DNA of 64,000 nucleotides. Source: Methanolobus chelungpuianus (lineage in GTDB: Archaea; Halobacteriota; Methanosarcinia; Methanosarcinales; Methanosarcinaceae). The notes below the pieces were generated by a model. The model ran no database searches and was not told the origin of the DNA. It saw only the letters and a program-made list of their open reading frames with translations. Below, one piece after another: positions 18,331 through 27,950 of this stretch. The stretch lies in contig NZ_JTEO01000004.1 of assembly GCF_024500045.1 (NCBI RefSeq), positions 62,001 through 126,000 of the forward strand, given 5' to 3'. Both the position numbers and the translations under genes were made by a program. How positions within the stretch are numbered: the first letter of the stretch is position 1; each line of letters starts with the position of its first letter.

Positions 18331-19101
18331 ATGAGGCTGAATAACGTACTTCGCTCCCTCTGCCTTGTATTTATCTTTTACACCATGCTCGTTGCTCCAG
18401 CGGCTGCTTCCTATTCCTGGGAGAACAACATCACTGTGGGTATGGAAGGCATGACCTGGGAATATACGGAGGAGTATTCGGGACTCCAGTGCATCCTCTT
18501 CAGATCTGCCATCGATTCGGAACTGGGTAACGGCGACGGCTTTGTTGCCGCCTGGGAGGTCCTTAAGATGGATACTGTCAGCAGAAAGAACCTTCACGGT
18601 TCCGTAAGCCGGAAAATGGATGTGAGGATCAACGATTCCTCTTCCCGTATCCTGCTGTCAGGAGTGGAATGCGTCCTGTCTAAGAAACTCCTTGGCCCTG
18701 TATCGAAGCAGGAGCAGGTTCTCAATACCTACAGGGTCCGGTACAATTTCAGAGCACCTCTTTATGATCAGGGCGACAGGATATGGTTCCAGGGAGAACC
18801 AGGCACGTCTGTTCTTATAACCATGCCTGAAGGTATTGATATCCTGGAAGTGGAAGGCATCGGTAATGCAACTATCCGGAAGCAGGGCTCTGTTCAAAAA
18901 GTGAAGGGCGATTTTGACTTCACCGGCGAAGCAGTGCTTGTGTTCAGGGAGAACCGCACAGCAGCGCAAACAGGGGCAACTGTGGTGGTTACTGAGCTCA
19001 GGCCTGCCCAGGCCCGCAGATATCCTTCCACCCTGGACGGCGTCTTTCCAGGCACCACAGACAGGCTCCTTGAGATACTGGACAGGAGTTCAAAACTTTA
19101 A
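18331..19101 (+). CDS. Exported protein with signal peptide, unknown function
   Basis: Read from ATG 18331, the product begins with a clear signal peptide (MRLNNVLRSLCLVFIFYTML then APAAA), giving about 225 mature residues dominated by beta strands (VLITMPEGIDILEVEG, GEAVLVFRENRT). I recognise no family. An in-frame ATG at 18295 would overlap the map gene and put charged residues before the signal, so it is less likely. There is no obvious C-terminal anchor. It resembles other methanogen surface proteins in composition only. Confidence 0.6.
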   Translation: MRLNNVLRSLCLVFIFYTMLVAPAAASYSWENNITVGMEGMTWEYTEEYSGLQCILFRSAIDSELGNGDGFVAAWEVLKMDTVSRKNLHGSVSRKMDVRINDSSSRILLSGVECVLSKKLLGPVSKQEQVLNTYRVRYNFRAPLYDQGDRIWFQGEPGTSVLITMPEGIDILEVEGIGNATIRKQGSVQKVKGDFDFTGEAVLVFRENRTAAQTGATVVVTELRPAQARRYPSTLDGVFPGTTDRLLEILDRSSKL

Positions 19102-19137
19102 TTTATATCCTTCTCAATCTGTAATATGTGATCCCTT

Positions 19138-19425
19138 ATGCTCATCGAGAAGATAGAACTTAATAACGGAACGGCAATCGGTCTCAGTTATCAGATGCAA
19201 AAGGCTCCCATTATTGTGATCAATGCCGATAAGGGCTTTGTCATGTGCGGCTACCTTGACCTGGAAGCTGCAACAGCTCTTGATGATGTGGCTGTCAAGG
19301 TAAAGGGAGTCAGGACCTTTGAGGATGTACTTGAGGCGCCTGTGGTTGGTGCAACCCCATCAGCCATCAGCCTTGGAGTGAAGGTTGGGATGACAGGCAG
19401 GGAAGCCCTTGAACTAATGTTCTGA
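19138..19425 (+). CDS. DUF1805 domain protein (YunC-like)
   Basis: The 95-residue protein matches the DUF1805 family shared by methanogens and Bacillus YunC. It has KAPIIVINADKGFVMCGYLD (about 22-41) with the conserved Cys, and VGMTGREALELM at the end. The biochemical function is not known. The start ATG at 19138 lies 36 bp after the preceding gene. Confidence 0.8.
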   Translation: MLIEKIELNNGTAIGLSYQMQKAPIIVINADKGFVMCGYLDLEAATALDDVAVKVKGVRTFEDVLEAPVVGATPSAISLGVKVGMTGREALELMF

Positions 19426-19472
19426 GTCCCATTGAAACACTTTAATAGTACTTCCTGCTTCTATTGCGGTAC

Positions 19473-20513
19473 ATGCTGTATGCTTTTGAATTGTCAGGGG
19501 AGCATGAAGGACTTCCCCGAAAGGAGATCCTATCCTGTCTCAGGCTGACAGGGTTCGTGTTCAGGGAACATGCCTGCCTGGACCAGTGCCTTGTAGTTGA
19601 TATCGAGGGAGACGCCCTTGATACCGACAGAAGGCTTGTGTCAGTGGCAGAGCGGCTTGCCATGTCACATCATATAATCAGGGTCGCAGGCATATGTGAT
19701 GTAAAGGCTGAAGATATCATATCACTGGCTGAGGAGAGCGATCTCTCCGGCCATATCGCACCCGGCAGCACTTATGTTGTGCGTGCCAAAAGGATCAAGC
19801 ACTATGGGGAAGGTGTCAAAAGGGAGGATATCGAGGGAAAGCTCGGAGGCGCCATATTCCGCAAAGGCCACCAGGCAGATCTCAGGTCCCCTGATGTAAG
19901 TTTCCGCCTGGTCATAACGGACAGGGCTGTGTTCGGGTCCGTGGTAGCATCGATCGACAGGAGCAGCTACGAGCACAGGGCTCCCCATAAGAAACCCTTC
20001 TTCTATCCGGGTGTCCTGATGCCCAGGGTCGCCAGGGCCCTTGTGAATATCAGTGAGGTAAAGCCGGGAGAAGTGCTCCTTGACCCTTTCAGCGGTACGG
20101 CAGGCATACTTGTAGAGGCAGGCATGCTTTCCGTCCATGTGATAGGGCTTGAGGTCAGGCGGATGATATCCCATGGCGCGAGGATGAACCTGGAGCTTTT
20201 CGGTGCAGACCACTCGCTCATAACCGGGGATGCCTGCAGGGTCCCGCTGAAGGACTGCAGTATGGATGCAATTGCAACAGACCCTCCTTACGGGCGCTCG
20301 GCGGCAATAAAGGCAGAATCCCTTCATCACCTGTATTCTGGCTCGTTCTCGGAAATGTACAGAGTACTGAAAAAGGGCAGGCTTGCAGTGGTGGTATCGG
20401 AGATAGCGGTACTTGAGTACGCCACAGAAGCCGGTTTTTCGGTTGTGGATGTGTTCACCCAGCGGGTGCACCGGAGCCTCACAAGGACCTTTACCGTGCT
20501 GCGCAAGGACTGA
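19473..20513 (+). CDS. tRNA (guanine-N2-)-methyltransferase, Trm-G10 type
   Basis: This family methylates G10 of archaeal tRNA. The N-terminal half contains a THUMP-like region (about 50-160). The C-terminal half is a Rossmann methyltransferase with SAM motif LDPFSGTAGILVEAG (about 206-220) and catalytic DPPYGRSAA (about 271), the N2-G type signature. The length of about 346 residues fits the archaeal enzyme. A TTG at 19464 is an alternative start. The 3' end overlaps the convergent metallopeptidase gene by 23 bp. Confidence 0.9.
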   Translation: MLYAFELSGEHEGLPRKEILSCLRLTGFVFREHACLDQCLVVDIEGDALDTDRRLVSVAERLAMSHHIIRVAGICDVKAEDIISLAEESDLSGHIAPGSTYVVRAKRIKHYGEGVKREDIEGKLGGAIFRKGHQADLRSPDVSFRLVITDRAVFGSVVASIDRSSYEHRAPHKKPFFYPGVLMPRVARALVNISEVKPGEVLLDPFSGTAGILVEAGMLSVHVIGLEVRRMISHGARMNLELFGADHSLITGDACRVPLKDCSMDAIATDPPYGRSAAIKAESLHHLYSGSFSEMYRVLKKGRLAVVVSEIAVLEYATEAGFSVVDVFTQRVHRSLTRTFTVLRKD

Positions 20514-21078
20514 TGCTGTTAACATGCTGCTGTATCAGGAGCCAGTAAGCTGAAAGTTTCCGGTCACAGTCCTTATGCTCACTGAAGCGCGTCCTGATAA
20601 GGCTCTGGAAGGCAGGGCCGTGATTGAGTTCTATGAGATGCACCATCTCATGAAATACGATATACTCCATCAGCTTCTCAGGAAGGAACCTGATATGTGT
20701 GTTGAAACAGAGATTCCCTTTTGAACTGCAGCTTCCCCACTTCGTTCTCATCTTCCTGAAACGCACAGCCTTCGGGGCAACTCCCAGTTCCTCTGATATG
20801 GCGTCTGTCATCCGGTTCACAAGGGACCTGAACTCTTCTTCCTGCCTGTCGGTGACAAGCTCTGCTCCCTCTGCCAGGGCAAGCATATCCCGGGCCCGGC
20901 AGTGCCGGTTGTAGATCCATCTTCTGTGGCGGTGGATGATACTCTCAGGTCCGGCATAGTTCTTCGGGAGTATGAGTCTCAGCCTGCCTTCCCTGAACTC
21001 AAGCCTCGGGTTCTTGACGCTGCGCCGGATGACATCATAGCAGATGACGGCATCCTTTATAGTGACCTGGTGTTCCAT
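20491..21078 (-). CDS. YgjP-like (DUF45) zinc metallopeptidase-fold protein
   Basis: The 195-residue protein has the family motif HEMVHLIELNHGPAFQSL (about 143-160), with HExxH zinc ligands and the following NHGPxF, and the upstream TKWGSCSSKGNLCFNTHIRF (about 112-131). The family is widespread and has been linked to UTP pyrophosphatase activity in E. coli YgjP. The archaeal role is not established. It is followed, on the same strand and upstream, by truA with only 13 bp between them, so the two may form an operon. Confidence 0.88.
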   Translation of the reverse strand: MEHQVTIKDAVICYDVIRRSVKNPRLEFREGRLRLILPKNYAGPESIIHRHRRWIYNRHCRARDMLALAEGAELVTDRQEEEFRSLVNRMTDAISEELGVAPKAVRFRKMRTKWGSCSSKGNLCFNTHIRFLPEKLMEYIVFHEMVHLIELNHGPAFQSLIRTRFSEHKDCDRKLSAYWLLIQQHVNSISPCAAR

Positions 21079-21091
21079 GCAGTGCGACCCT

Positions 21092-21901
21092 TTATTCCCT
21101 GGGTACCAGATGGTCCATCACTTCTGCCATGACACGGTGACGTATCATGTATTCGTGGAAATTCTCATTGGCCTTGCGGATGGAATATGCATCTTCCTGC
21201 CAGTCTATCGGCTCGGGATATATTATCTCCATAAGGGTGAGTCCGTAGGCCGGTGCAGGTTCGAGCCCTTCCTCATAGACCTCGGGCTCAAGCATCTGCT
21301 GCAGCCAGGCCTCGTCCCTGGCACCGCTTCCCACAAGGGTAAGGGCTGTCACTATCTTGCGCACCATGTTCCAGAGGAAACTGTTGGCCTGGATATCGAT
21401 CTTGGTCAGTGTCCCGCTGACCCTCACATCGACCTTCTCTATGGTGCGGACAGTGCTTTTCTCGCCTTCCTTCACGCAGAAGTTAGCAAAATCATGGGTA
21501 CCAAGCAGGATCTTTGAGGCCGACCTTATTCTGGATATATCATATTGCTCTCCGCTCATGATATACCGGTACTTTCTTGCGATAGCTGCTCTCCGGGGAT
21601 CAAAGTCATCGGCTATCGGGGAATGTGCCCAGGCCCATATGGCGCTCGGCAGTTTGGAGTTGATGACCCTGGGAATGGCAAGGTTGACCTTATCGGTATC
21701 AAAAGCAATGACCAGTTCCCTTGCATGTACTCCGGCATCCGTCCTTCCCGCACTTGTGAAGTTGGCGGATTTTGGGTCCTTTATTATTTCCAGCTCTGTG
21801 AGCGCCCTGAAGATCTCCCCTTCAATGGTTGCTACATTCGGCTGTATCTGTGACCCGTGGAATCCCGTGCCAACGTATGCTATCTTAAGTGCGACTCTCA
21901 T
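21092..21901 (-). CDS. truA: tRNA pseudouridine synthase A
   Basis: TruA isomerises uridines 38-40 in the tRNA anticodon arm. The 269-residue protein shows the catalytic-Asp loop SAGRTDAGVHARELVIAFD (about 50-68), the YRYIMSG segment (about 112) and the late FLWNMVRKIVTALTLVGSG motif (about 184-202). It lies upstream of the YgjP-like gene in the same orientation and 16 bp downstream of the membrane-bound regulator gene, so all three may share a transcript. Confidence 0.95.
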   Translation of the reverse strand: MRVALKIAYVGTGFHGSQIQPNVATIEGEIFRALTELEIIKDPKSANFTSAGRTDAGVHARELVIAFDTDKVNLAIPRVINSKLPSAIWAWAHSPIADDFDPRRAAIARKYRYIMSGEQYDISRIRSASKILLGTHDFANFCVKEGEKSTVRTIEKVDVRVSGTLTKIDIQANSFLWNMVRKIVTALTLVGSGARDEAWLQQMLEPEVYEEGLEPAPAYGLTLMEIIYPEPIDWQEDAYSIRKANENFHEYMIRHRVMAEVMDHLVPRE

Positions 21902-21917
21902 GGCAATTCACAGAGGG

Positions 21918-22880
21918 TCATATATTCTTTTTTCTATAATACAGTTCTCTCACCAGCAGCAGGGTGATGATGAACAGGCACCCGAACAGGAACCATACGC
22001 TCACATGGGACAGCAGGTCGTAGGGTATTAGCCCCGATACCTGGTCGGAGGCTGCGGACAGGTTGTCTGATGCTATCCGGGAACTGTCCATGGCAGGTGC
22101 GCCTGTCATGTTGGTACTATCAAAAGTGTCCTGCGGCATCGAGGATACAAGTCCGGGATCTGCATCTTCCGGTACATATCCGTCAAGACCGGAACTGTCT
22201 GCAGCATAGTCCGGGCCCGGTGCTGTGTCTCCTGCGCTTGTTTTAAAGGCGCCGGCCTCATTGAGTGCATCCTCATCGATCCCCAGTCCCTTAACGCTCT
22301 CTTCGGTACCGGGAACACTCCCATTAGCCATAAGAGGTTCAGATCCGGGCATCTCCTGCGAAGCGCTCTCATAGACGTCCGCCATGGGGACATATTCCGC
22401 ATTACGGTAAGCTGCATCTGCAGCTGTGTATGTTGTGGGGGCAGCTCCGATGCCAAATCCCCTGCTCCTGGCAAGAGCCTCCAGGCCCGTAGCCCCGAAA
22501 ACAGCCCCTGCAACCAGTGCAAGATATTTCTTGAGCATGCTGAGCACTGAGGATTTGTCTTTCATGGAGCCAGGTGCCACTACAATGAACTTCTGGACAG
22601 GCTCGTATATCTTGATCTCCCTGCCCTTCTTGCTCCATTTCGTCTGCTTGACCTTGATAAGATCGACCTCGACCAGCGCATCTATATTATACTTGACCGT
22701 GGTCAGCGGCATTCCCATCTTCTCGGCCACATCCGTTGCCGACATGGGCTTATCTGTGAGGATCTCCAGGACCTTCATGGCCTTGTCATTGGAAAGGATC
22801 TGGGTGATCTTCTTTGAATCCTCACTCAGGGGCAAGATCAGAACTTTTTCCGAACTTGACGTTGTTTCGTTTTCTTGCAT
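21918..22880 (-). CDS. Membrane-anchored winged-helix regulator with long acidic linker
   Basis: The 320-residue protein starts with a winged helix (NDKAMKVLEILTDKPMSATD, about 31-50, then MGMPLTTVKYNIDALVEVDLI and a wing ending GREIKIYEP). A weak hydrophobic stretch near 120-140 is followed by a low-complexity linker of about 140 residues rich in Ala, Asp, Gly, Ser and Pro. The end is a clear membrane helix (VSWFLFGCLFIITLLLVREL type, about 295-314). Similar membrane-tethered ArsR-like regulators are common in methanogens. Signals sensed are unknown. A perfect palindrome lies 43 bp before its start. Confidence 0.75.
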   Translation of the reverse strand: MQENETTSSSEKVLILPLSEDSKKITQILSNDKAMKVLEILTDKPMSATDVAEKMGMPLTTVKYNIDALVEVDLIKVKQTKWSKKGREIKIYEPVQKFIVVAPGSMKDKSSVLSMLKKYLALVAGAVFGATGLEALARSRGFGIGAAPTTYTAADAAYRNAEYVPMADVYESASQEMPGSEPLMANGSVPGTEESVKGLGIDEDALNEAGAFKTSAGDTAPGPDYAADSSGLDGYVPEDADPGLVSSMPQDTFDSTNMTGAPAMDSSRIASDNLSAASDQVSGLIPYDLLSHVSVWFLFGCLFIITLLLVRELYYRKKNI

Positions 22881-22922
22881 GAGGGTTACTATAGATCTAG
22901 GTAATTATATCGTTTCCTTAAG

Positions 22923-22940
22923 CTTCGAACCGGTTCGAAG
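22923..22940. promoter_or_regulatory. Perfect 18-bp palindrome, likely operator
   Basis: CTTCGAACCGGTTCGAAG reads the same on both strands. It sits between the membrane-anchored regulator (start 22880, minus) and purP (start 23010, plus), 43 and 69 bp away. A binding site for the adjacent winged-helix protein is the simplest reading. This is inference. Confidence 0.55.
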
Positions 22941-23009
22941 TCTTCCCGGGGTAACTCGTAAAGTTAAAGAATGAGCAGGACAATATGGGGTAAATTTCGG
23001 GGCTATATT

Positions 23010-24077
23010 ATGATTACTAAAGAACGTATAATGGAAATCATCGGGAACTACGACCTTGACAAGCTCAGTATTGCAACGGTCTGTTCCCACTCAAGCCTTC
23101 AGATCTTTGATGGGGCAAGGAAAGAAGGTTTCAGGACCATAGGGATATGTGTGAAGAAGCCTCCAAGATTTTACGATGCATTCCCTAAGTCAAAGCCTGA
23201 TGAGTTCATTATAGTCGACAGCTACAAGGACATTCCTGGTATCGTCGACCAGCTTGTTGCAAGGAACGCTATTGTGATACCCCACGGTTCGTTTGTGGAG
23301 TATCTGGGACATGAGAGGTTCGTGGACCTGGCAGTCCCTTCCTTCGGTAACAGGGCTGTGCTTGAATGGGAGTCAGACAGGGAGAAAGAGAGGGTCTGGC
23401 TTGAGGGTGCGGGTATACACATGCCCAAAAAGGTGAACCCGAGGGAGATTAACGGACCTGTCATGGTCAAGTACCACGGTGCAAAGGGCGGCAAGGGCTT
23501 TTTCATAGCCAAGAACTATGAGGAGTTCCAGGAACATGTCAAGCCGGATGAGAAATACACCATCCAGGAATTCATAACGGGTACAAGGTACTACTTCCAT
23601 TACTTCTATTCCCCTCTGCGCCAGGAAGGCTACCGCCTGAGCGAAGGCATACTTGAGATGCTGAGCATGGACCGCAGGGTCGAGTCCAATGCAGATGAGA
23701 TCTTCAGGCTCGGCTCCCCGCGGGAACTGGAAGAGGCAGGCATACACCCGACATATGTTGTCACGGGCAATGTTCCCCTGGTAGCCAGGGAGTCCCTGCT
23801 GCCTCTCATATTCGAGCTGGGGGAGAAGGTCGTCGAGGAATCCCTCAGCCTCTTTGGCGGCATGATCGGTCCGTTCTGTCTTGAGACCGTGGTCACTGAC
23901 AACCTTGAGATCAAGGTTTTCGAAATATCCGCGAGGATAGTTGCAGGTACCAACCTCTACCTGAACGGTTCTCCATACTCCGATCTTATAGAACCCGGCC
24001 TGTCCACCGGAAAAAGGATCGCCCAGGAGATAAAGTACGCAAGGTCCGTGGGCCAACTGGACAAGATTTTATCATAA
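23010..24077 (+). CDS. purP: FAICAR synthetase (formate-dependent AICAR ligase)
   Basis: PurP formylates AICAR with formate and ATP in archaeal purine synthesis, replacing the folate-dependent bacterial step. The 355-residue protein has the ATP-grasp layout and family stretches: IATVCSHSSLQIFDGARKEG (about 20-39), VMVKYHGAKGGKGFFIAKNY (about 152-171), EFITGTRYYFHYFYSP (about 187) and FEISARIVAGTNLYLNGSPY near 306. I choose ATG 23010 because the family begins here and GGGG precedes it. An ATG at 22971 would add 13 atypical residues. Confidence 0.93.
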   Translation: MITKERIMEIIGNYDLDKLSIATVCSHSSLQIFDGARKEGFRTIGICVKKPPRFYDAFPKSKPDEFIIVDSYKDIPGIVDQLVARNAIVIPHGSFVEYLGHERFVDLAVPSFGNRAVLEWESDREKERVWLEGAGIHMPKKVNPREINGPVMVKYHGAKGGKGFFIAKNYEEFQEHVKPDEKYTIQEFITGTRYYFHYFYSPLRQEGYRLSEGILEMLSMDRRVESNADEIFRLGSPRELEEAGIHPTYVVTGNVPLVARESLLPLIFELGEKVVEESLSLFGGMIGPFCLETVVTDNLEIKVFEISARIVAGTNLYLNGSPYSDLIEPGLSTGKRIAQEIKYARSVGQLDKILS

Positions 24078-24134
24078 GGACACCAACATACCCATGGATA
24101 CCCTGTTTCGCGGCATCCGTGGGTGTGATATGTT

Positions 24135-25541
24135 TTGAGATTCTCTGATCCTGATTATGATGTTGTGATCGTGGGTGCCGGACCCGCAGGTCTCTTTGCG
24201 GCACATGAGCTTATGCTATCCGGCCTTTCTGTACTGGTCATTGAAGCGGGCAGGGATATAAGCGCGAGGATCTGCCCCATGAACGATGTTGTCAACTGCA
24301 GGCACTGCCATCCCTGCTCCATACTGCGCGGGGTTGGCGGTTCGGGTGCCTACTCTGACGGGACACTCAATCTGCATCCTGATATAGGGGGCACCCTTTC
24401 AGAATTCACAGGCGACCAGGGTTCTGCCTGGCGCCTGGTGGATGATGTGGATCGGATATTCCTGAAATACGGCGCCCCGGAGAACATATCGTCTCCTCCT
24501 TCCGTGGAAATAGAGTCCCTCAAAAGGAGGGCTGCCTCTTCAGGTGCAAGGTTCATTGATATCAGGCAGCGTCACATAGGATCTGATAATTCCATAGCCC
24601 TGATATCCGAGCTTAAGAATGAGCTTGAATCCAGCGGAATAAGTTTCCTGCTTAACACCGAGGTAAGTGATATTGTCATAGACAACGGTGCCTGCCAGGG
24701 TGTGATCCTTAAGGACGGCAGACGCCTGCATTCCCGATATACACTGCTTGCACCGGGCAGGGTGGGATGTGACTGGGTCAACGAGCTCGTGAACAGGTAT
24801 TCGATAGCTTATTCCTTCAGCGGGGTTGACATAGGGGTGCGTGTTGAGGTACCATCTATTATTATGGACCCTGTGACCAGGATAAACCACGATCCCAAGT
24901 TCCACATACGCACAAAGCGCTATGATGATTCCGTCAGAACATTCTGTACCAATGAGCATGGTTTTGTGGTAAAGGAGGAATATGAAGGGTTTGTTGCCAC
25001 GAACGGTCATTCGATGCATACCAAAGGCTCGGATAACACCAACTTCGCCTTCCTTGTACATGTGGAACTGACCCATCCCATGGAGAATACCATAAAATAT
25101 GCACGGTCCGTGGCCAAACTTGCAACTACGATAGGTGGCGGGAAGCCTGTCCTCCAGAGAATGGGCGACCTGCGCAGGGGACGGCGCTCCACGGAGCAGC
25201 GCATAGGACGGAACGCGGTTGTGAACACCCTGAAAGATGTCACTCCGGGAGACATCTCCATGGCGATGCCTCACAGGATAGTCATGGACATTATAGAAGG
25301 CCTGGAAGTCCTGAACGAGATAATTCCCGGAGTGGATTCGGATTCGACCCTCCTGTACGCTCCGGAGGTCAAGTTCTATTCGATAAAACTGCAGGTGGAC
25401 CGCCACATGCAGACCAGTATAGCAAACCTGTTCGCAGCTGGTGACGGCGCAGGCCTCTCCAGGGACCTGGTGAACTCGGCGGCTACAGGAGTGCTTGCAG
25501 CAAGAGGGATAAAGTCTCTGAATGCCGGAAAGCAAGCCTGA
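24135..25541 (+). CDS. FAD-dependent oxidoreductase (uncharacterised archaeal/bacterial family)
   Basis: The 468-residue protein begins with a dinucleotide-binding fold (YDVVIVGAGPAGLFAAHELM, about 7-26), has a cysteine-rich stretch CRHCHPCSILRGVGGSGAYS (about 56-75), and ends with the FAD-binding NLFAAGDGAGLSRDLVNSAA (about 430-449). It resembles the COG2509-type dehydrogenases. The substrate is unknown. The four nearby cysteines could bind metal or an Fe-S cluster, which is inference. A TTG start at 24135 is used because no in-frame ATG fits the conserved beginning. Confidence 0.82.
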   Translation: MRFSDPDYDVVIVGAGPAGLFAAHELMLSGLSVLVIEAGRDISARICPMNDVVNCRHCHPCSILRGVGGSGAYSDGTLNLHPDIGGTLSEFTGDQGSAWRLVDDVDRIFLKYGAPENISSPPSVEIESLKRRAASSGARFIDIRQRHIGSDNSIALISELKNELESSGISFLLNTEVSDIVIDNGACQGVILKDGRRLHSRYTLLAPGRVGCDWVNELVNRYSIAYSFSGVDIGVRVEVPSIIMDPVTRINHDPKFHIRTKRYDDSVRTFCTNEHGFVVKEEYEGFVATNGHSMHTKGSDNTNFAFLVHVELTHPMENTIKYARSVAKLATTIGGGKPVLQRMGDLRRGRRSTEQRIGRNAVVNTLKDVTPGDISMAMPHRIVMDIIEGLEVLNEIIPGVDSDSTLLYAPEVKFYSIKLQVDRHMQTSIANLFAAGDGAGLSRDLVNSAATGVLAARGIKSLNAGKQA

Positions 25542-26039
25542 TAAAAGGATGTAGTGATGCAGCTGTAGGCGGGAAAGAACGTAAGAGGAATCCTGCATTG
25601 GTTGGTTGGGTTGTGGGTGTGATATGTCCGTTAAAGAAGGACTGATGTATTGAGAGGGGAACTATTGGATGCAGGCTTTCCTCCGGGCGGTAAATAACCA
25701 TTTCCATATATAAGCCTTGCTACTTGATCGCCCTTGGTTCGTGGCTCTTGCTATCTTTTCCTTTTTCTGTGAGTTACATGTGAATTACATTCTGTGCTAT
25801 GTAAAATGTATATATTGCAGCAGCTCTTTCTTGGCAGGAAACGAAAAATCATTATGGCAGCACACTTGCTTCCGGTATTCTCATTAACCAGTGGCTCAGG
25901 CAGGGCCGCCAGCCGGGAATGTCGTCGTCTGCATGTCCTCAAAAGTTCCTTTTCACCATTACTATTTAGTATTATTGTATGTATTATATGCACTCAACGT
26001 TGACTATCATATACTCATAGATTGCAACCCGGTGTTAAA
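25542..26039. other. Long intergenic region (about 500 bp) before the leuD-type gene
   Basis: The first 150 bp are mixed in composition and the rest is AT-rich. I see a TATA-like ATTATATG near 25984-25991, about 50 bp before the leuD start, as the probable promoter. Open frames on either strand here lack ribosome sites and family features. I see no RNA gene. Confidence 0.4.
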
Positions 26040-26519
26040 ATGAAAGGAAGAGTCTGGAAATTCGGAGATGATGTTGATACGGATGCTGTTATTCCCGGCA
26101 GGTATCTTATCCTCAATACGCCAAAAGAGCTTGCAGCCCATGCCTTCGAAGGTGTGAGGCCGGAATTTGCGAAGCAGGTAAAAGAAGGCGATATCATTGT
26201 CGCAGGGAACAACTTCGGCTGCGGCTCCTCAAGGGAACATGCGCCTATCGCCCTGAAGGGCACCAGGATCTCATGCGTGATAGCAAAATCCTTTGCACGT
26301 ATCTTCTTCAGGAACTCCATCAATATTGGAGTGGCACTCCTGGAGTGCCCTGACACTGACAGGATATCAGACGGTGATGAGCTGGATGTGGATTTTGCAA
26401 CAGGTGTTATCACAAACCTCACAAGGAACGAGAAATACCAGGCGACCCCACTTCCTGACTTCGTGAGAGGCATCATGGACGCTGGCGGCCTGATAGAGTA
26501 TACCAGGAAGATCATCTGA
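26040..26519 (+). CDS. leuD: 3-isopropylmalate dehydratase/homoaconitase small subunit
   Basis: This swivel-domain subunit pairs with an aconitase-like large subunit (not in the window) to isomerise isopropylmalate in leucine synthesis. Methanogens also use a close homologue for coenzyme B chain elongation (homoaconitase). The 159-residue protein has WKFGDDVDTDAVIPGRYL (about 5-22) and the substrate-binding NFGCGSSREHAPIALKG (about 57-73). The start is taken at ATG 26040, where the family begins, with GGTG upstream. The dehydrogenase gene follows 31 bp later. Leucine versus coenzyme B pathway cannot be decided by eye. Confidence 0.9.
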   Translation: MKGRVWKFGDDVDTDAVIPGRYLILNTPKELAAHAFEGVRPEFAKQVKEGDIIVAGNNFGCGSSREHAPIALKGTRISCVIAKSFARIFFRNSINIGVALLECPDTDRISDGDELDVDFATGVITNLTRNEKYQATPLPDFVRGIMDAGGLIEYTRKII

Positions 26520-26550
26520 AATCCCATAATAACGATAGCAGGAGAATAAC

Positions 26551-27678
26551 ATGACACAGTACAAGATACCGGTGATACCCGGTGACGGTATAGGACCGGA
26601 GATCATCGCCGAGGGCTGCAAGGTAATCGATGCGGCAGGCGAGAAGTTTGGCTTCGATGTTGAATGGGTCGAGTATCCTCACGGTGCCGACCACTACCTT
26701 AAGACCGGTGAGCTTATCTCTGAGGATACGCTTGCGGAACTGAACAGGAACCCTGTAATCTACCTTGGCTCCATAGGAGACCCCAGGGTGGCACCCGGTG
26801 TGCTCGAGAAGGGTATACTACTTGCCGCCAGGTTCTACTTTGATGAGTACGTCAACCTGCGTCCCATCAAGCTGCTCGAGGGTGTCTGGACACCGATCAA
26901 GGACAAGACTCCCAAGGACATTGACTTCGTGGTTGTCAGGGAGAACACCGAGGACTTCTACATCGGTATTGGCGGAAAGGCCGGCAGGGGCACCAGCAAG
27001 GATCTGCTTGAAGTGTCTAGGAACCTGTACTCTGCAAAGTTCGGCCTCGATATCGAGACTGACAGCGAGGAGATAGCCTATCAGATAGGCATGATCTCCA
27101 AGGAAGGCACCCAGAGAGTCATCAGCTATGCATTCGACCTGGCCGAGAAGAGGAAAAAGCATGTATCCTCCGTTGACAAGGCAAACGTGCTCTCCGACAT
27201 CTATGGCTTCTGGAGAAAGGAGTTCGAGGCAATTGCAGCAAAGCACCCCGGAGTGACCACTGATTTCAATTATGTGGATGCTATGACCATGTGGTTCGTT
27301 AAGAACCCGGAGTGGTTCGATGTCGTAGTAACCCCCAACATGTTCGGTGATATCATCACTGACCTTGGCGCAATGGTCCAGGGCGGTCTCGGCCTAGCCC
27401 CGGGAGGTAACATCAACCCCAAGGGTACCAGCATGTTCGAGCCAATCCACGGTTCAGCACCCAAGTACAAGGGGCAGAACAAGGTCAACCCCATAGCAAC
27501 CATCTGGGCGGGTGCCATGATGATGGAACAGCTCGGCGAGAAGGAAGCTGCCGATACGATTGTCTCTGCAATTGAGACCAACATTCTCCAGGCCAAGGTA
27601 AGGACCTACGATATGGGCGGCTCCTCCACAACCTCCGATGTCGGTGACGACATTGCAAGGATAGTGCAGGGTAAGTAA
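26551..27678 (+). CDS. leuB: Isopropylmalate/homoisocitrate dehydrogenase
   Basis: The NAD(P)-dependent beta-decarboxylating dehydrogenase acts after the dehydratase. The 375 residues carry [17 protein letters not shown] (about 5-21), [15 protein letters not shown] (about 129-143), the metal-binding [19 protein letters not shown] (about 263-281) and the nucleotide-binding [18 protein letters not shown] (about 298-315). It is the second gene of a two-gene operon with leuD. As for its neighbour, it may serve leucine or coenzyme B synthesis (AksF). Confidence 0.9.
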   Translation: MTQYKIPVIPGDGIGPEIIAEGCKVIDAAGEKFGFDVEWVEYPHGADHYLKTGELISEDTLAELNRNPVIYLGSIGDPRVAPGVLEKGILLAARFYFDEYVNLRPIKLLEGVWTPIKDKTPKDIDFVVVRENTEDFYIGIGGKAGRGTSKDLLEVSRNLYSAKFGLDIETDSEEIAYQIGMISKEGTQRVISYAFDLAEKRKKHVSSVDKANVLSDIYGFWRKEFEAIAAKHPGVTTDFNYVDAMTMWFVKNPEWFDVVVTPNMFGDIITDLGAMVQGGLGLAPGGNINPKGTSMFEPIHGSAPKYKGQNKVNPIATIWAGAMMMEQLGEKEAADTIVSAIETNILQAKVRTYDMGGSSTTSDVGDDIARIVQGK

Positions 27679-27950
27679 CTTAATAAGCTGACCATCTGTT
27701 TCTGCATCCTCAAGGCATGCAGACCCTTTTTTCTTTTCTCTATGCTTCCTTTTTCATCCCGGCAGCTGATCGGGGTTTAGCCTCATCATTATGATAAGCA
27801 TTATCTACAATTCTATAGATATCTTTTTATATTTAAAGCCAGACACTATCATGTAACTGATATTGATGCATCAGTTATCGGATACCGGTATATGGAATGC
27901 CCCGGTCAGATCCGTTCATTCATGCTAATTGGATTGTGAGGTGTATGTTA

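Noticed and set aside
25751-26003. Open frames on both strands in the spacer before leuD
   Set aside because: No ribosome site, atypical composition and no recognisable domains; they also overlap each other.
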